Shown: positions 10,589 through 20,977 of the stretch, in pieces
Layout: every line of letters begins with the position of its first letter
How positions within the stretch are numbered: position 1 is the stretch's first letter
NCBI GenBank assembly: GCA_014885115.2
Contig: WKLE02002653.1
Coordinates: forward strand, 1-52,473
Direction: 5' to 3'
Source of the DNA: Asterionellopsis glacialis
Lineage: Eukaryota; Bacillariophyta; Plagiogrammaphyceae; Rhaphoneidales; Asterionellopsidaceae
Length of the DNA: 52,473 nucleotides
The notes under the pieces: model-generated
What the model was told of the DNA's origin: nothing
What the model saw: the letters and a program-made list of their open reading frames with translations, nothing else
The model's database searches: none
Program-made: the position numbers and the translations under genes

Positions 10589-11195
10589 AGTTGTTCCAGG
10601 ATTAGGTGGACCAGTCCAGACATAAAATTTTTTGAAATCAAATTAATCAAAGCTAGTAATTTTACGGATTATTTTTTTAGGACAGACGAATGTACCATTT
10701 TACAGTACCAATTTCTTGACAACCAGTCATTTTTACCTAACAACCACTAGTGTGGTTCCATGCACAAGGACTTCTGCATGGAACAGTACTGGTGGTTGTT
10801 AGGTAAAAATGGCTGGTTGTTGAGAAATTGGTACTGCAAACAGCACCATTTCGCAAGATTGATCGGAAGAGATCTGGGTGCAACAGCCAATTTTTGTCAG
10901 TTGAGGGAGGCTGCAATGCCCAAAAGTGCACCGGCCAGGTTGTCATTGTATTCAATTCTGATACAAGTTGGCTGTGCCTTAATATAATGTATACATGTAT
11001 TAATGTATACAGGATAGAATATATTCCAGTAGTATAAAAGTATAAAAATATTAATACATATATAAAAAAATTTCAAAGTATATAAAATTATTAATTCATG
11101 AATATGCGTATAATTCAAAAATATGAATTTTGGGTCTACGTGGAGTCTACGGACCAGATGTCACAAGTTGGTCCACCTAATCCTGGAACAACTCA
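10589..11195. mobile_element. 607-bp TIR element (MITE-like) inserted in the RT gene
   Basis: Perfect 24-nt terminal inverted repeats lie at 10589-10612 (begins AGTTGTTCCAGG) and 11170-11193 (ends CCTGGAACAACT). The flanks are GTCA at 10585-10588 and GTCA at 11196-11199, a likely 4-bp target duplication. The retrotransposon reading frame is continuous across the flanks when the insert and one GTCA are disregarded. A CA dinucleotide after the right repeat is unexplained. There is no transposase, so it is non-autonomous. An internal hairpin fills 10703-10836 and an AT-rich tail runs from about 10980 to 11130. Confidence 0.85.
10703..10836. repeat. Long internal inverted repeat (hairpin) of the MITE
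   Basis: The arms 10703-10764 and 10775-10836 are 62 nt each and roughly 90% complementary, with a 10-nt loop (CAAGGACTTC). The left arm starts CAGTACCAATTTCTTGACAA and the right arm ends TTGAGAAATTGGTACTG. A transcript through it would form a long, almost uninterrupted hairpin. Confidence 0.85.
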
Positions 11196-11514
11196 GTCAT
11201 AAGTAGAGAAATGCTATTAGCATTCCCTGACTTTAATAAAGAATTCCATATATATACTGATGCAAGCAACTATCAATTAGGTGCAGTTATCATGCATGAT
11301 GATAAATCCCTTGTGTTCTACAGTAGAAAACTCAAAGATACCCAGAAGAAATAAACAAGAACTACTATCTATCATGGAGACACTTAAGGAATTCAAAAAC
11401 ATACTATGGGGTCAAAAGTTAATGGTACATACTGACCATAAGAACATATTGTATGATAAACTTGTTAGCAATTGTGTATGCAGATGGCATACAATGCTAG
11501 AAGAAAATGTTTAA
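11196..11514 (+). pseudogene. Ty3/gypsy RNase H fragment, broken
   Basis: After the inserted element the frame resumes with AFPDFNKEFHIYTDASNYQLG, the start of the RNase H-like domain with its first catalytic Asp (TDAS), and continues to FYSRKLKDTQKK before a stop near 11353. A small deletion shifts the frame. The second part (QELLSIMETLKEFKN, VHTDHKNILYDK) continues in another frame to 11514. Downstream tether sequences are missing. Confidence 0.8.
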
Positions 11515-12358
11515 AGAGGCTGAAAGCTTGAAATGGGAAAGACTTCATATAGACCTAATCGGAAAATATACAATTAAGTCCAATTCAGGCATGCAAACAC
11601 TACAATGTCTTACTATGATAGATACTGGCACAGGCTGGTTCAAAATCAAGGCACTTAAAGACAAATCAGCTGACACTGTAATAGAAGCATTCCACTCTGC
11701 ATTCCACTCTGCATGGTTATGCCGGTATCCACGACCAAGGTACATAGGATATGACAATGGCTCAGAGTTTAAAGGTATCTTCAAAAAGACACAGATAAAC
11801 TTTGGCCTAGGTAAAAAGCCGACAACTACTTATAATCCCCAATCAAATGGTATCATAGAGCCCATACATCAAGTTATAGGTAACTCCTTACTTGCACTTG
11901 ACATAAGTGAATCCGCCAATCCACCTACTCTAGGGGATGATGAACCATGGGATAACATACTTAGTTCTGTAGCGTGGGCTATATGCAGTACTTACCACAC
12001 TACGTTAGAAGCCACAACCAAACAACTAGTATTTGGACCTGGCATGCTACTACTAATTACATTTAGAGCAAATTGGGCATGTATCCAAAATAAGAAACAA
12101 ACCTTAATTAACAAAAATAACCAAAGAGAAAATCATAACCAGCAATACCATGTATACTCCGCAGGTGACCTAGTTACCCTAGAGAAACCAGGAATAATAT
12201 CTAAGATGGACCATCCCCATACAGGTCTTCATGAAGTGCTTCAAGTATTTATGAACAGTACTGTGCGCATCTGTAGAGGCATTATAGAAGAGACAGTTAA
12301 CATTTGTTGTGTGACGCTGTACTACGAACGCACACAGGACAGCTTGGGAAGCAAATAA
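11507..12358 (+). pseudogene. Ty3/gypsy integrase, 5'-truncated
   Basis: The open frame of 283 residues contains the integrase catalytic core. The acidic triad is visible: Asp in LHIDLIG, Asp in GYDNGSEFKG and Glu in SNGIIEPIHQ, with 34 residues between the last two. The N-terminal HHCC zinc finger is absent because the sequence joins directly to the RNase H remnant. A small tandem duplication (AFHSAFHSAW) lies in the core. The C-terminal part keeps a YSAGDLVTLEKPG-like segment. The frame is otherwise intact, so this is the best-preserved part of the relic. The annotated ATG is only the first in-frame codon. Confidence 0.8.
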
Positions 12359-13705
12359 AGTACACTTCCTGTAGGACACTCTTGAGGATGGATGATTGAT
12401 GTGTGGGCAAGCAGACAGACTCACAAATTTACCATTTACTAATATTTCCTGAATATTTACTTCTTACTAAATGGCCAGATTTCTCCAGCATGAAACTAAC
12501 TCTTTAAACTAGCTCATAATTTTCATCACCAAATAAAAGTCTCCTTTTCTTTTGTGTGTTGATTGTCTGATTGTTGTGTTGTGCCGCTGTTGATACTAGC
12601 AGCATAGGGCATTGGCATTTCATAAACGTTTTGATCTGTTTTCAAAAATGCTGGTTTGGCCATGATTCCATTCATTTGTTCTGCCATTTGTATTTCATGG
12701 ATTGCATCTGTAAAATATTGCTTTACTTTATGTAGTAGTTATTGGCTTGCATGATGTGATAATGAAGTACTACATCAACTGATATCTTGAAGGATAATCC
12801 AAGAATCATATGAAACAACAGACGTGTTAGAAAAGTTCATTTAAAAAAGGAGAATCAATACACAGGGTGTAAGGAAAATGGGCTGCTGGTGAGGTTTATT
12901 ACCATATTCCTCGACTATGATGGGTACAAGGTAAGCGTTAAAAAAATGTAGATATGACCCTGGTAGCTGCCAGACAAATCCAGCATTCAAATCTGTCCTA
13001 CCTGCCACCCACCAAAAAGAATGACTTTCAAAAGATTGGCGGATAATGATTTTATTCTTGGATTCTACTGAAGGAACAATAGGTCTTCGATAATCTTTGT
13101 GATTTTATATTCGTAAAAAACCACTTAAAAACTGATATATCGATGGTCGCATTCTGTTTTTAGTAGTAAGTAATAATGATGATGATAAATAATGAAAATA
13201 ATGGATATTAGCGCATCCTCCTGGTACCTGTTACAGCTATGCATCTATTCATCTTTGACCATCCAGAAGAATAGGTAGTACCTGGTACTCTCTAGTACTG
13301 GTACAATACAACAACAGGTTTCCATTGATACAAACTTCCGGCGGATTCTAGTCAGTTCTCTGGTTTCTTCCCTTAAGGTGTATGATTGGACTACGGTAAA
13401 ACATAATATTATGATGATACGCCTTTCTCTGGCTACTTCTGTATCATAAAACTTCCGGCGGAATACAGTACCTGTACAAACTACGATGTACCAGTACCAG
13501 GTACCTGCTACATGTACCGGTCGGTCCTGCCTGTTCAGTTTTTTTTTCAAGAAGCAGGACTCTATGTACGAGCTTGTATAATACCTGCTAAAAGGGTACC
13601 CAGGTAGGTACTACCTCGTAGATTCTCCTTCATACTTCAAAACATTTTTTTCCCCGTTTTTCTCATTTTTATTTCAGAAAAACACCTGCACATCAACATC
13701 TCATC
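12359..13705. other. Spacer with palindromic-word block and paired CTTCCGGCGGA
   Basis: From 12371 a stretch beginning TGTAGGACACTC could be a remnant 3' LTR, but no partner copy exists in the window. From 13210 to 13620, just before the haemoglobin gene, the GGTACC/ACCAGGTA/CTCTAGTAC vocabulary is dense. The 14-mer AAACTTCCGGCGGA occurs at 13332-13345 and 13449-13462. The minus frame 13245-13550 is most likely chance. Confidence 0.4.
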
Positions 13706-14737
13706 ATGGCACCAAAAGAAGCAGCAGTCCTCAAACAGCTAAGTGATGACACACATTCATCCGAGTCCCTCTATCAGAAGCTTGGGGGTGTCCCAGCAGT
13801 CAAAGCTGTGATCGAGGAATTTTATGGCAGAATCCTAGCTGATGAAAAGCTTGCCTTTTTTTTCGTAAGTTGTCTAGACACGAATGATTCGCTTTGGTGT
13901 TGGCAATATAAAAAATCGACTCAAACATTAATCTTCTTTACTTTTTATTCGATGTCACTTTATGTAAGATAGGAAGATGTTAAGATGGCAAATCTTAAAC
14001 TTCATCAATTGGAATTCATGAAGATCGCTTTCACTGAAATCCCTGAAGGACTCGACGTTGCTGGACTTATGCTCGACAAACACAGGAGACTTTTTGTGGA
14101 AAAGGGTCTCAATGAAACTCATTTCGATTTAGTAGCAGGACACTTTGTTGGATCTTGCCAATGCCTTAAAGTTCCCCAGAACTTGATCGATGAAGCTGTT
14201 GGGGTTATCGGACCTCTGAGACCAGTTTTCGAAGAAGGTGGAAAACTTGCCAAGCGCACTACCGAAGAAGCTAAGGAATTAAAAGCCGAAGAAGAGAAGG
14301 CTGAAGACAAAACAATTGATCACGAGAAAGACAAGAAAGATTCCGCAACTCTTCTCGCCAAGATTGGAGGGGTTCCAGCTCTAAAGGCAGCTGTCAGTGA
14401 ATTCTACGATCGTATCCTTGCTGACGAAAGTCTTGCTCCTTTCTTCGAAGGTACCAACATGACCACAATTAAGATGCATCAATTGAAATTTATGGAAATC
14501 GCATTTACAGGCATTCCTGAAGGGCTTGACGTCGCTGGTATGATGCATGATAAACACGCAAGATTGTTTGATGAAGGTCTGAACGCAAGTCATTTTGATT
14601 CTGTCGCTGGACATTTCGTCGCTACTTTGGAGCATCTCAAAGTTCCTCAAGAACATATTGATGCAGCTGTTGCCATTGTTGGACCTCTTCGTCCCGTTTT
14701 TGAACAGGGCGCCATCGATGCTGCTGCCAAGAAATAA
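13706..14737 (+). CDS. Double-domain truncated haemoglobin
   Basis: Exons 13706-13864 and 13973-14737 flank a 108-nt GT-AG intron and join in phase 0, giving 307 residues. Each half is a group-1-like truncated globin. The domain starts are SLYQKLGGVPAVKAVIEEFY (about residue 21) and TLLAKIGGVPALKAAVSEFY. Both carry the GG near helix A, a B10-region Tyr, a candidate proximal His (DKH at His90 and His248) and a VAGHFV helix. A charged Lys/Glu-rich linker of about 30 residues joins them. Such globins bind O2 or NO at haem and often act in NO detoxification or O2 sensing. The first domain has the Cys-rich SCQC where the second has TLEH, so the two may differ in chemistry. No targeting peptide is seen. 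Confidence 0.88.
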
Positions 14738-14993
14738 GCTATTCACATCGTGTTGGAACGCTGAACCTATATCCATTCCTTTTCTGTACTCGATGTAACT
14801 TGCTTCTCTTCCATCTACAAAAAATAGGCCACTTTTATGTGTTCATACGAATCATTTTTTTGTACTGTATGCAAAGATTTGAAAAATAAATTTCCATATC
14901 CGAATATATAATAAATAAAACGTTAATAAATTTATAATTATATAATGCTAAGGCCAGTTTTTCTTCGCGATAGGATTATCAAGAATTAGCCTT

Positions 14994-16838
14994 TCATAAA
15001 CTGGAGATAATGTCATCAGCGTTCGATGTAAGGAATGATCTCAATTTTGCAAATGAACGTCCTCTGTGGCTGATTTTATTCTTATCGTCTTTGGTCATTT
15101 CAGCATATGTTTGGCCATCGCTTTCGTCAGGTTCAAAAATTGGGTCCCATCCAAAGTCAAGACTTCCTCGAGGTCGGACGATTTTTCCTGATGTTCGACC
15201 ATCGAAGACATGTATTTCCTTTCCAGGACCCGTTGTAAATGCTACAACAGTTTGAGCATAACCTGTTTTATCGTCAAAACCTGTTAGCATGTCATTCAAA
15301 CCGTCGTGTCCACACTTTTCAAGGAACCATTTGATATAAGGACCAGGCATGCCCTGAAGAGCATTGAAACACAGAGAAGTATCTTCTGTGAGGACTGGTC
15401 CCTTCACTTCCTGAGCTGCAAGACGACATTTTTCTTTGGCAATGTCCACTGGATCCCCCTGCAATTCTGGAAGATCAATCTTTTTGTTGTCAATTTCAAA
15501 GGCCAGCTCGGAACTAGTTGACAGAATCCTTTGGACTTCTTCTAATTTCTTTTTGTTTCCCGTCACAAAGGTGATGGCTGGTTTGGATTTCGTCGATGAC
15601 GACATGGCAGGCAATCTCAAACACTCCGGTAATTCCGATGCCTTAGGATAGGATGTCTGCGCGCCTCTCTTTCGCACAGACATACTAGCCACACCACAAG
15701 CCTTACCAGCAGCTTCGCTTAGTGATAGACCTGCTGATAAATAAACTGACAAAGCTCCACAAAAGGAATCTCCTGCCCCTACTGTATCTTCTACTGGATC
15801 ATTCCGACACGGCAAATCTTCGGGTGCAGAAACTGGCGTAACTTCTATGGTATCATCATCTTCACTCTTAGCTACAACCATGGCTCCACGTGCACCGAGT
15901 GTCACAACGACAGCCTTCCCCACACCTTTCTCAAACAGAGATTTAGCCATAGCCTCTTCATCAGCATCGCTACTTCCACCACACAAACTTTGAAGTTCAG
16001 TTTCATTTGGAATAATAATATCTGCAAATGGGAAAAACTCATTAAGATCCCATCCCTCAGGCGCCGGAGCTGGATTCAAGATTGTAATGGCACCAACTTC
16101 TTTTCCAACCTTCAACGCTTCAAGTGCAGTTTCTGGCAAAATTTCTAGTTGTGCGATAACCACTGCAGGTGCTTCGCCTTGATCAACAAGATCTAGAATG
16201 GCTTTCCTAACCTCTTCAGGAGTTAGGGCAAAGTTAGCCCCGGGGATGACAATAATCATGTTATCACCTGAATTGGTATCCACTACGATCGGGGCCACAC
16301 CTGTACCAGTAGTTTTTACGATAGTAGTTGATGCATCATATTGGACACCAATATCTTGGAAGTTCCCTAACAAGTCCGTTCCAAAGGAATCAGACCCTAC
16401 ACGGCAAACCATGGACACAGGACAGATATCAAGACTAGCTGCAGCAACAGCTTGATTGGCACCTTTACCACCACAACTCGTTTCAAAAGATTTTCCCAAT
16501 ACTGTTTGTCCCATAGTAGGGACTTGTCCTGTGTAGGCAGTTAAATCTTGATTCGCAGACCCTACCACAACCACACGACGACGTTGAGATTCACCTGCTG
16601 ATTCTTCGACGGATGACATCTTTAGAAGAGAACTGGTACTTCTACTATGTGGCAATGACAGCGATGAGGAAATAGACAGTAGTAAATTATTATTTGATCT
16701 CGGGGAGAAGGCTGAAAAAGAGGTATAGGCAAAGGCGCTCCTCCCCAATCTACTTGCAAACAAGTAATAGACAAAGATTTTCCAACAAGCAGCACAATTT
16801 GAAAAGATCATTCGTAAACTGCACAAAGAGTAGCTCAC
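14994..16838 (-). CDS. Ribokinase-ITP pyrophosphatase fusion
   Basis: One intronless frame encodes 614 residues. Residues about 88-410 are a PfkB/ribokinase: [13 protein letters not shown], the sugar-binding [16 protein letters not shown] and DTVGAGDSF with catalytic Asp357. Residues about 420-614 are a HAM1/ITPA pyrophosphatase: [32 protein letters not shown] and SHRGRSF. The first phosphorylates ribose to ribose-5-phosphate. The second hydrolyses ITP, dITP or XTP to the monophosphate and PPi. A Met at 412 stands where a free ITPA would begin. Translation from Met1 gives a hydrophobic leader with RSAFAY, possibly a targeting signal; a start at Met74 (16619) would give a cytosolic form. Both domains look intact. 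Confidence 0.9.
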   Translation of the reverse strand: MSYSLCSLRMIFSNCAACWKIFVYYLFASRLGRSAFAYTSFSAFSPRSNNNLLLSISSSLSLPHSRSTSSLLKMSSVEESAGESQRRRVVVVGSANQDLTAYTGQVPTMGQTVLGKSFETSCGGKGANQAVAAASLDICPVSMVCRVGSDSFGTDLLGNFQDIGVQYDASTTIVKTTGTGVAPIVVDTNSGDNMIIVIPGANFALTPEEVRKAILDLVDQGEAPAVVIAQLEILPETALEALKVGKEVGAITILNPAPAPEGWDLNEFFPFADIIIPNETELQSLCGGSSDADEEAMAKSLFEKGVGKAVVVTLGARGAMVVAKSEDDDTIEVTPVSAPEDLPCRNDPVEDTVGAGDSFCGALSVYLSAGLSLSEAAGKACGVASMSVRKRGAQTSYPKASELPECLRLPAMSSSTKSKPAITFVTGNKKKLEEVQRILSTSSELAFEIDNKKIDLPELQGDPVDIAKEKCRLAAQEVKGPVLTEDTSLCFNALQGMPGPYIKWFLEKCGHDGLNDMLTGFDDKTGYAQTVVAFTTGPGKEIHVFDGRTSGKIVRPRGSLDFGWDPIFEPDESDGQTYAEMTKDDKNKISHRGRSFAKLRSFLTSNADDIISSL

Positions 16839-17432
16839 GCAATGACCGAGATATGGAGATCAAGAGTGTGTGCCAGGCTGTGTGAAATTACGTGCCAATG
16901 TGGTCTCTCTACAAAGAAATGTGAAGTCTTGACACGGGTGTTCTACCGATATGAGTACCAGGTACCAGGTACAGTTCAGTATCTTAAAGGAGGTATCTTG
17001 CTTCGACCAAAGATCGCGATGAATCGCGAATCGCGATGTCTGTTTCAAAGACGAATGCGATTCTCGTTACGAACGTCATTCAGACACGCAAAATGTCGCG
17101 CTGTGCAACACACTCCTTATAGGCACGCCTTTCACGGGATTTGACAATGTTCTGCAAAAATCAAATCTTTTTGAAATTAGTGTTCACAACATTTCGCATG
17201 ACACAACACCTTGAACATGGCCTCAAAAGAAGCGAGCTGGAATACGTGGTCATACAGAATCCCAGAACTATTTTTTCAAAGCCACTAATTGAGCTATCCT
17301 TTCAATGGTACGAGTACGATTCACTGGCATTGCCCAGGTATAGTACATTGCCTTAAGCTTTGTTCTGGGCGAGAAAATCCACCGTAGACGAAACCGAAAA
17401 AGAATTGTGCAACATATTAGGAGAATCGTGAT
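16839..17432. promoter_or_regulatory. Upstream region of the fusion gene with ATCGCGAT cluster
   Basis: The palindrome ATCGCGAT occurs at 17013-17020 and 17030-17037, with TCGCGA between them at 17024-17029, about 180 bases upstream of the ribokinase-ITPA start. An ACCAGGTACCAGGTAC block lies at about 16957-16972. These are candidate protein-binding sites on sequence grounds only. No other gene is recognised in the spacer. Confidence 0.35.
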
Positions 17433-17582
17433 ATGCTTGAGGACGCTGCACGTGAAGGCGGTGCTTATGGGTGTCACAATCAGATGAAAACAGAATTAGA
17501 CCCTCATTGCCAATTTTGTAAAGCAGAATTTTATTGTAGTTCAGAATGCCAAACCAAACATGAAAAACTAGGGCATGAATAA
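17433..17582 (+). pseudogene. MYND-type zinc finger remnant or mini-gene
   Basis: A 49-residue frame begins with ATG at 17433 and ends at 17582. It contains a Cys, then HCQFCKAEFYCSSECQTKHE and a final His, which matches the second half of a MYND finger (CxxC, then YCSxxCQ, then His). MYND fingers mediate protein-protein contacts. An open stretch just upstream in another frame (FWARKSTVDETEKELCNIL) and a Cys/His-rich frame at 17585-17782 (HHCRSCRFEGC) suggest a larger gene broken by frameshifts, or unrecognised exons. I favour a relic. Confidence 0.4.
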
Positions 17583-18054
17583 GATTGTTGAAAGTGCGCC
17601 ATGTCCCCACAAGGTTCGGAGGTCACCATTGCAGATCCTGTCGTTTTGAAGGGTGTGACATGAAGTTGATTGATAGGAAACATGGAAAATGCGCTATTTC
17701 GCTTGCCAAAACAGCACAAAATATCTCTATGAAACCAAAAAATTGTAAAACTGTCTGGCAATGGTCATGTCCTGCCTCATAGTAACTCAAACCTTTTTCA
17801 AATACGATTTCAGCACCAACACTTCGATGGCTTCATTTTTTCTGTGACCATTCTTGGGTTCCAACACGTGATTTTCTCCTCTAACAGAATGTTTGTGAAA
17901 ACGATTTGTACCTGAAATACCAGATGGGTGGTCAGGTCCAAGTTACACGGTGGTCGATTTGTGAGTAATATTTTTTACGTACAGCATCCATACATTCACA
18001 TGATGGATCCATTATTTGTCAATGATAGTCTCTAGACTTCATGAAGTCACTCAA

Positions 18055-19008
18055 TCAAAGACAATTGAAACGGCGCATGGTATCTCTCATCCAATCTTCT
18101 CGTCCAATACCTGGTTTATATCTTACCCGAAAATCTTGCCAATCAATCCTATGAATAAGCCAAGATCCATCTGTTTCCCTTTTTTGCAATTGCCAACCCA
18201 TAAGTACCAATAATTCATTATCTTTCTTACCTCGTAATTCACATTCCAAATAAAAAGTAAGATCTTTTTCATCGTCTTGGATCTTGTCTTTTTTATTGAC
18301 TCCATCCTCGTTATCGTCACCTTTCTGGTAGTTGGCATCTTCATAATAATCATTGCCATCAAACCACATGAAGGATTCATCATCGAATTCTTTTCGAAAG
18401 ACTAATCGATACTTTTCAGCATCATCTGCACCCACAAGGATACCAAAGTGATTACTAGGTCTACCAATGGCATCACCTAATGCAGATGCTACCAAGTCTT
18501 CACTGGCATCCTCTGGTGCCCCAACCGACTGTCGAATCGCTGTTTTCCATTCTAAGGTGGATGCACGTAACATAAATCGAAAGCCAGCAAGTGGTAATGG
18601 ATCATCATAATGTAACAGACCATCCATTACTACTTCTACAACATCGTATGGGTCCAATGATGGATTTGGTGGACGTTGTACTTCATCTTCTAATATATCA
18701 ACTTTCATTTGTTGTAACCGTTCATTTAATAATGCCATATCACGGTCAACTTCTCCTCCATCACCAGTGGAGTGATACTTTAATGCTGTAGGATAAGCAC
18801 GAGTATAGGGCGATCCAAACAATGAAAAATGAAAATGTTGGGATTTCAAATTTGGATACGGTGTCATTGCAATGTACGATGTGGCACAGCGCACTGATGC
18901 CAACAGTAGTCCCATTGTTACAACACGGTGGTTCCAGGATAATGGCACCCTTTGGACAATACTACGTTTCCGAAGTTGTCTCCTTTTGGACGATTTGGGT
19001 TCTCGCAT
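18055..19008 (-). CDS. Uncharacterised protein with N-terminal hydrophobic leader
   Basis: The 317-residue intronless frame begins with a basic stretch (SSKRRQLRKRS) followed by a hydrophobic segment (about residues 30-45) that could be a signal or plastid leader. The conserved-looking core starts near residue 115 (DPYDVVEVVMDGLLHYDDPL) and alternates helix- and strand-like segments. An Asp/Lys-rich insert, probably disordered, lies around residues 225-245. The C-terminus is LIHRIDWQDFRVRYKPGIGR followed by EDWMRDTMRRFNCL. The alternation recalls NTF2-like folds, but I see no family signature. The long frame and protein-like composition make it a real gene; its function is unknown. Confidence 0.6.
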   Translation of the reverse strand: MREPKSSKRRQLRKRSIVQRVPLSWNHRVVTMGLLLASVRCATSYIAMTPYPNLKSQHFHFSLFGSPYTRAYPTALKYHSTGDGGEVDRDMALLNERLQQMKVDILEDEVQRPPNPSLDPYDVVEVVMDGLLHYDDPLPLAGFRFMLRASTLEWKTAIRQSVGAPEDASEDLVASALGDAIGRPSNHFGILVGADDAEKYRLVFRKEFDDESFMWFDGNDYYEDANYQKGDDNEDGVNKKDKIQDDEKDLTFYLECELRGKKDNELLVLMGWQLQKRETDGSWLIHRIDWQDFRVRYKPGIGREDWMRDTMRRFNCL

Positions 19009-19833
19009 GCTGAATTATGTTTCTTCTGCTCGTACCTGTCAGCAATTTCAGAAAGTATGTATCACAGAAGGCAAGCAATGATTCTCTTCGTCCAGCCTCT
19101 TTAAAGCATGTAAACTATAAAAGTCAACTGATTTCTTTTGGTATCAGAATAAAGTATCTTCCCGCGATTGTACTATGCTGTAATCTTGAAGTCAAGCAAG
19201 TGTTTGACTTGGGTTGTGGTTTAATTTCAAGTCTTTGAAGTGTTAATTTTAAAAGGTCTTCTCGCAGTGTTCGCAATGTCACAAAAACAACTGTTCTTTG
19301 TTGGACATGGATTGTCTTGTTTATATGGTGTCTATCATCTGGTGCTATCGAAAATGTTCTTTTTTTCAGGATGTCGACCCGATTCTTGATGATCTCTTTT
19401 TTCATTGGTTGATGATGACGTCGTACTGGATACGATAATCAACACCAAACTCCCACTCGCTCAGGAAATAACAACTTTGAACGTTGAGGCCTCGTTGGGG
19501 AGTGAAACGTCAGTCATGTCCCGGCCATCTCACTAGGTGATCAAGGTTAGCGCTAATATCTTCTCCACGGGAGCAAAAGATTTGTGTCTTCAGCGAGAGC
19601 AAACAAAAAATAATGCTTGAAGGAGATCTCATTGGGATGTGCACGAAAAGCGAGAAGTCTGCCCAACGTTTCACCTAGTTGTTTTTCGACTGCATATCCC
19701 TTTCACGACATAAACGTGCAAATCCATCTGCAAATACCTAAACATTCTAATTTACTCTCACGTATCCTCTCTAGAGGGCGCATACTTTTAATTTCTTCTA
19801 TATCCTGAGAGAGAAAGAGCGTTATATAAAAAG
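19009..19833. other. Divergent spacer, no gene recognised
   Basis: This spacer lies between a leftward and a rightward gene and should contain both promoters. It has only short chance frames, a GATGACGTCG palindrome-containing box near 19405-19415 and a pyrimidine-rich stretch before the ATG at 19834. Confidence 0.4.
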
Positions 19834-20756
19834 ATGAATCTTGTTGGAATTCAACCTTTCATGGCTATTGGCGAGTGGGTTTGGAGTGAAGATCCATCTG
19901 AAGATGTATCGCCAGATATTTGTTTGAGTGATGTTCCATTTATGAGTTCAGGTTGCTTTGAAAGACTTATTGTCAAAGGTTTAGGAATTGCTATTATTTT
20001 AGGAAGTTTTCTGAACATGGCACCTATGATTATCAATGTCATTTCTTCCAAGTCCGTGACAGGTTTGTCACTGGGATCCTTGTACGGGGCCCTACTCATG
20101 TACTCGAATGGTGCATTTTACGGATCATTGCAGGGACATCCCATTACAGCCTACGGAGAAAACTTGGCTTTGAATGGACAAACATTAGTTTTGGTTCTCA
20201 CAATATGGCAACTTCAAGATAATCCTCCGGTATCTATGCAACATATTATTGCTGCATTGGTTGTGTATGCATCGTATTGCTTTGCTGGATTATATCTCTT
20301 ACCAGAAGACATGCAATATCTTCTCCTAGCATCCAATTGGCCTCTACTTTTGTACAGTCGTGGTTCACAAATTTCAACAACACAAAAACTCAAACATACA
20401 GGACCTCAATCCAGTAAGTCATTCATCGTCTCACGTTGCCTTTTCTTCAAATCCCAATTAGTATGTGAATGCCGTCTTGCCAAGTTTTGGACGCAATATA
20501 TGTTTCTCACCAGTTTTTTTCTACATGAATATCAATACAATCTTATTATTTCATAGTTATCACAATTACATTAAATCTCGTTGGTGTACTCATTAGAATT
20601 CTAACTACAATCTCAGAAGTAGGGTGGGACATGACGCTCTTATCAGGATTTGCACTAAGTGCAGCAATGAGTTTCATTCTCTTTGTACAATATTTCATTT
20701 ATCGTAGTAATACAGCTAAATTCCTTGCAGAATTGGAAAAGAAGAAAAAGGAATAA
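19834..20756 (+). CDS. MPDU1-like PQ-loop membrane protein
   Basis: Exons 19834-20413 and 20557-20756 flank a 143-nt intron (GTAAGT...CATAG) and join in phase 1, giving 259 residues. The sequence CFERLIVKGLGIAIILGSF, then NMAPMI, KSVTGLSLGSL, and later YLLLASNWPLLLYSRGSQ corresponds segment by segment to MPDU1 (Lec35), the PQ-loop protein needed for use of dolichol-phosphate mannose and glucose in the ER. About six hydrophobic helices are visible, two of them in the second exon. The C-terminus is a Lys-rich tail (KKKKE). The PQ dipeptide of the first loop is replaced (AP-M). A role in N-glycan or GPI precursor assembly is inferred from the family. Confidence 0.82.
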
Positions 20757-20977
20757 AAAAAGCAGTGATACATCTGTTTCTATTTTTGGAGGGGGGTGGA
20801 ACCCAAGGGTTTATTTATATATGAGAATACAATACCAATACATTTTGCATTCTTTCATATAAAACAGGTTAGCCTGTTGGTATTCAGCACAATTCATAAA
20901 ACATAAAGATGAAATACCTTAATTTTGAATGTTCTAAATAAAAGTATACACGAGGTCCGCAGTTGTTATGCTAGAGC

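Larger units (their letters stand above)
9641..12358 (+). mobile_element. Degenerate Ty3/gypsy retrotransposon pol region
   Basis: Remnants occur in the order reverse transcriptase, RNase H, integrase, the Ty3/gypsy order. Breaks include a frameshift near 9850, an insertion at 10589-11195, a loss between the RNase H segments near 11350 and a larger deletion near 11510 that removed the RNase H/integrase connection and the integrase zinc finger. No gag, no protease and no pair of LTRs could be identified. The element is non-autonomous and ageing. The pieces are annotated separately. Confidence 0.85.

Noticed and set aside
12371..12600. Possible 3' LTR starting TGTAGGACACTC
   Set aside because: No second copy exists in the window, no clear polypurine tract precedes it and no end could be set, so it is not called.
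13245..13550. 101-residue minus frame before the globin gene
   Set aside because: It lies entirely in the palindromic-word spacer, has no motif and has biased composition derived from GTAC/GGTACC words.
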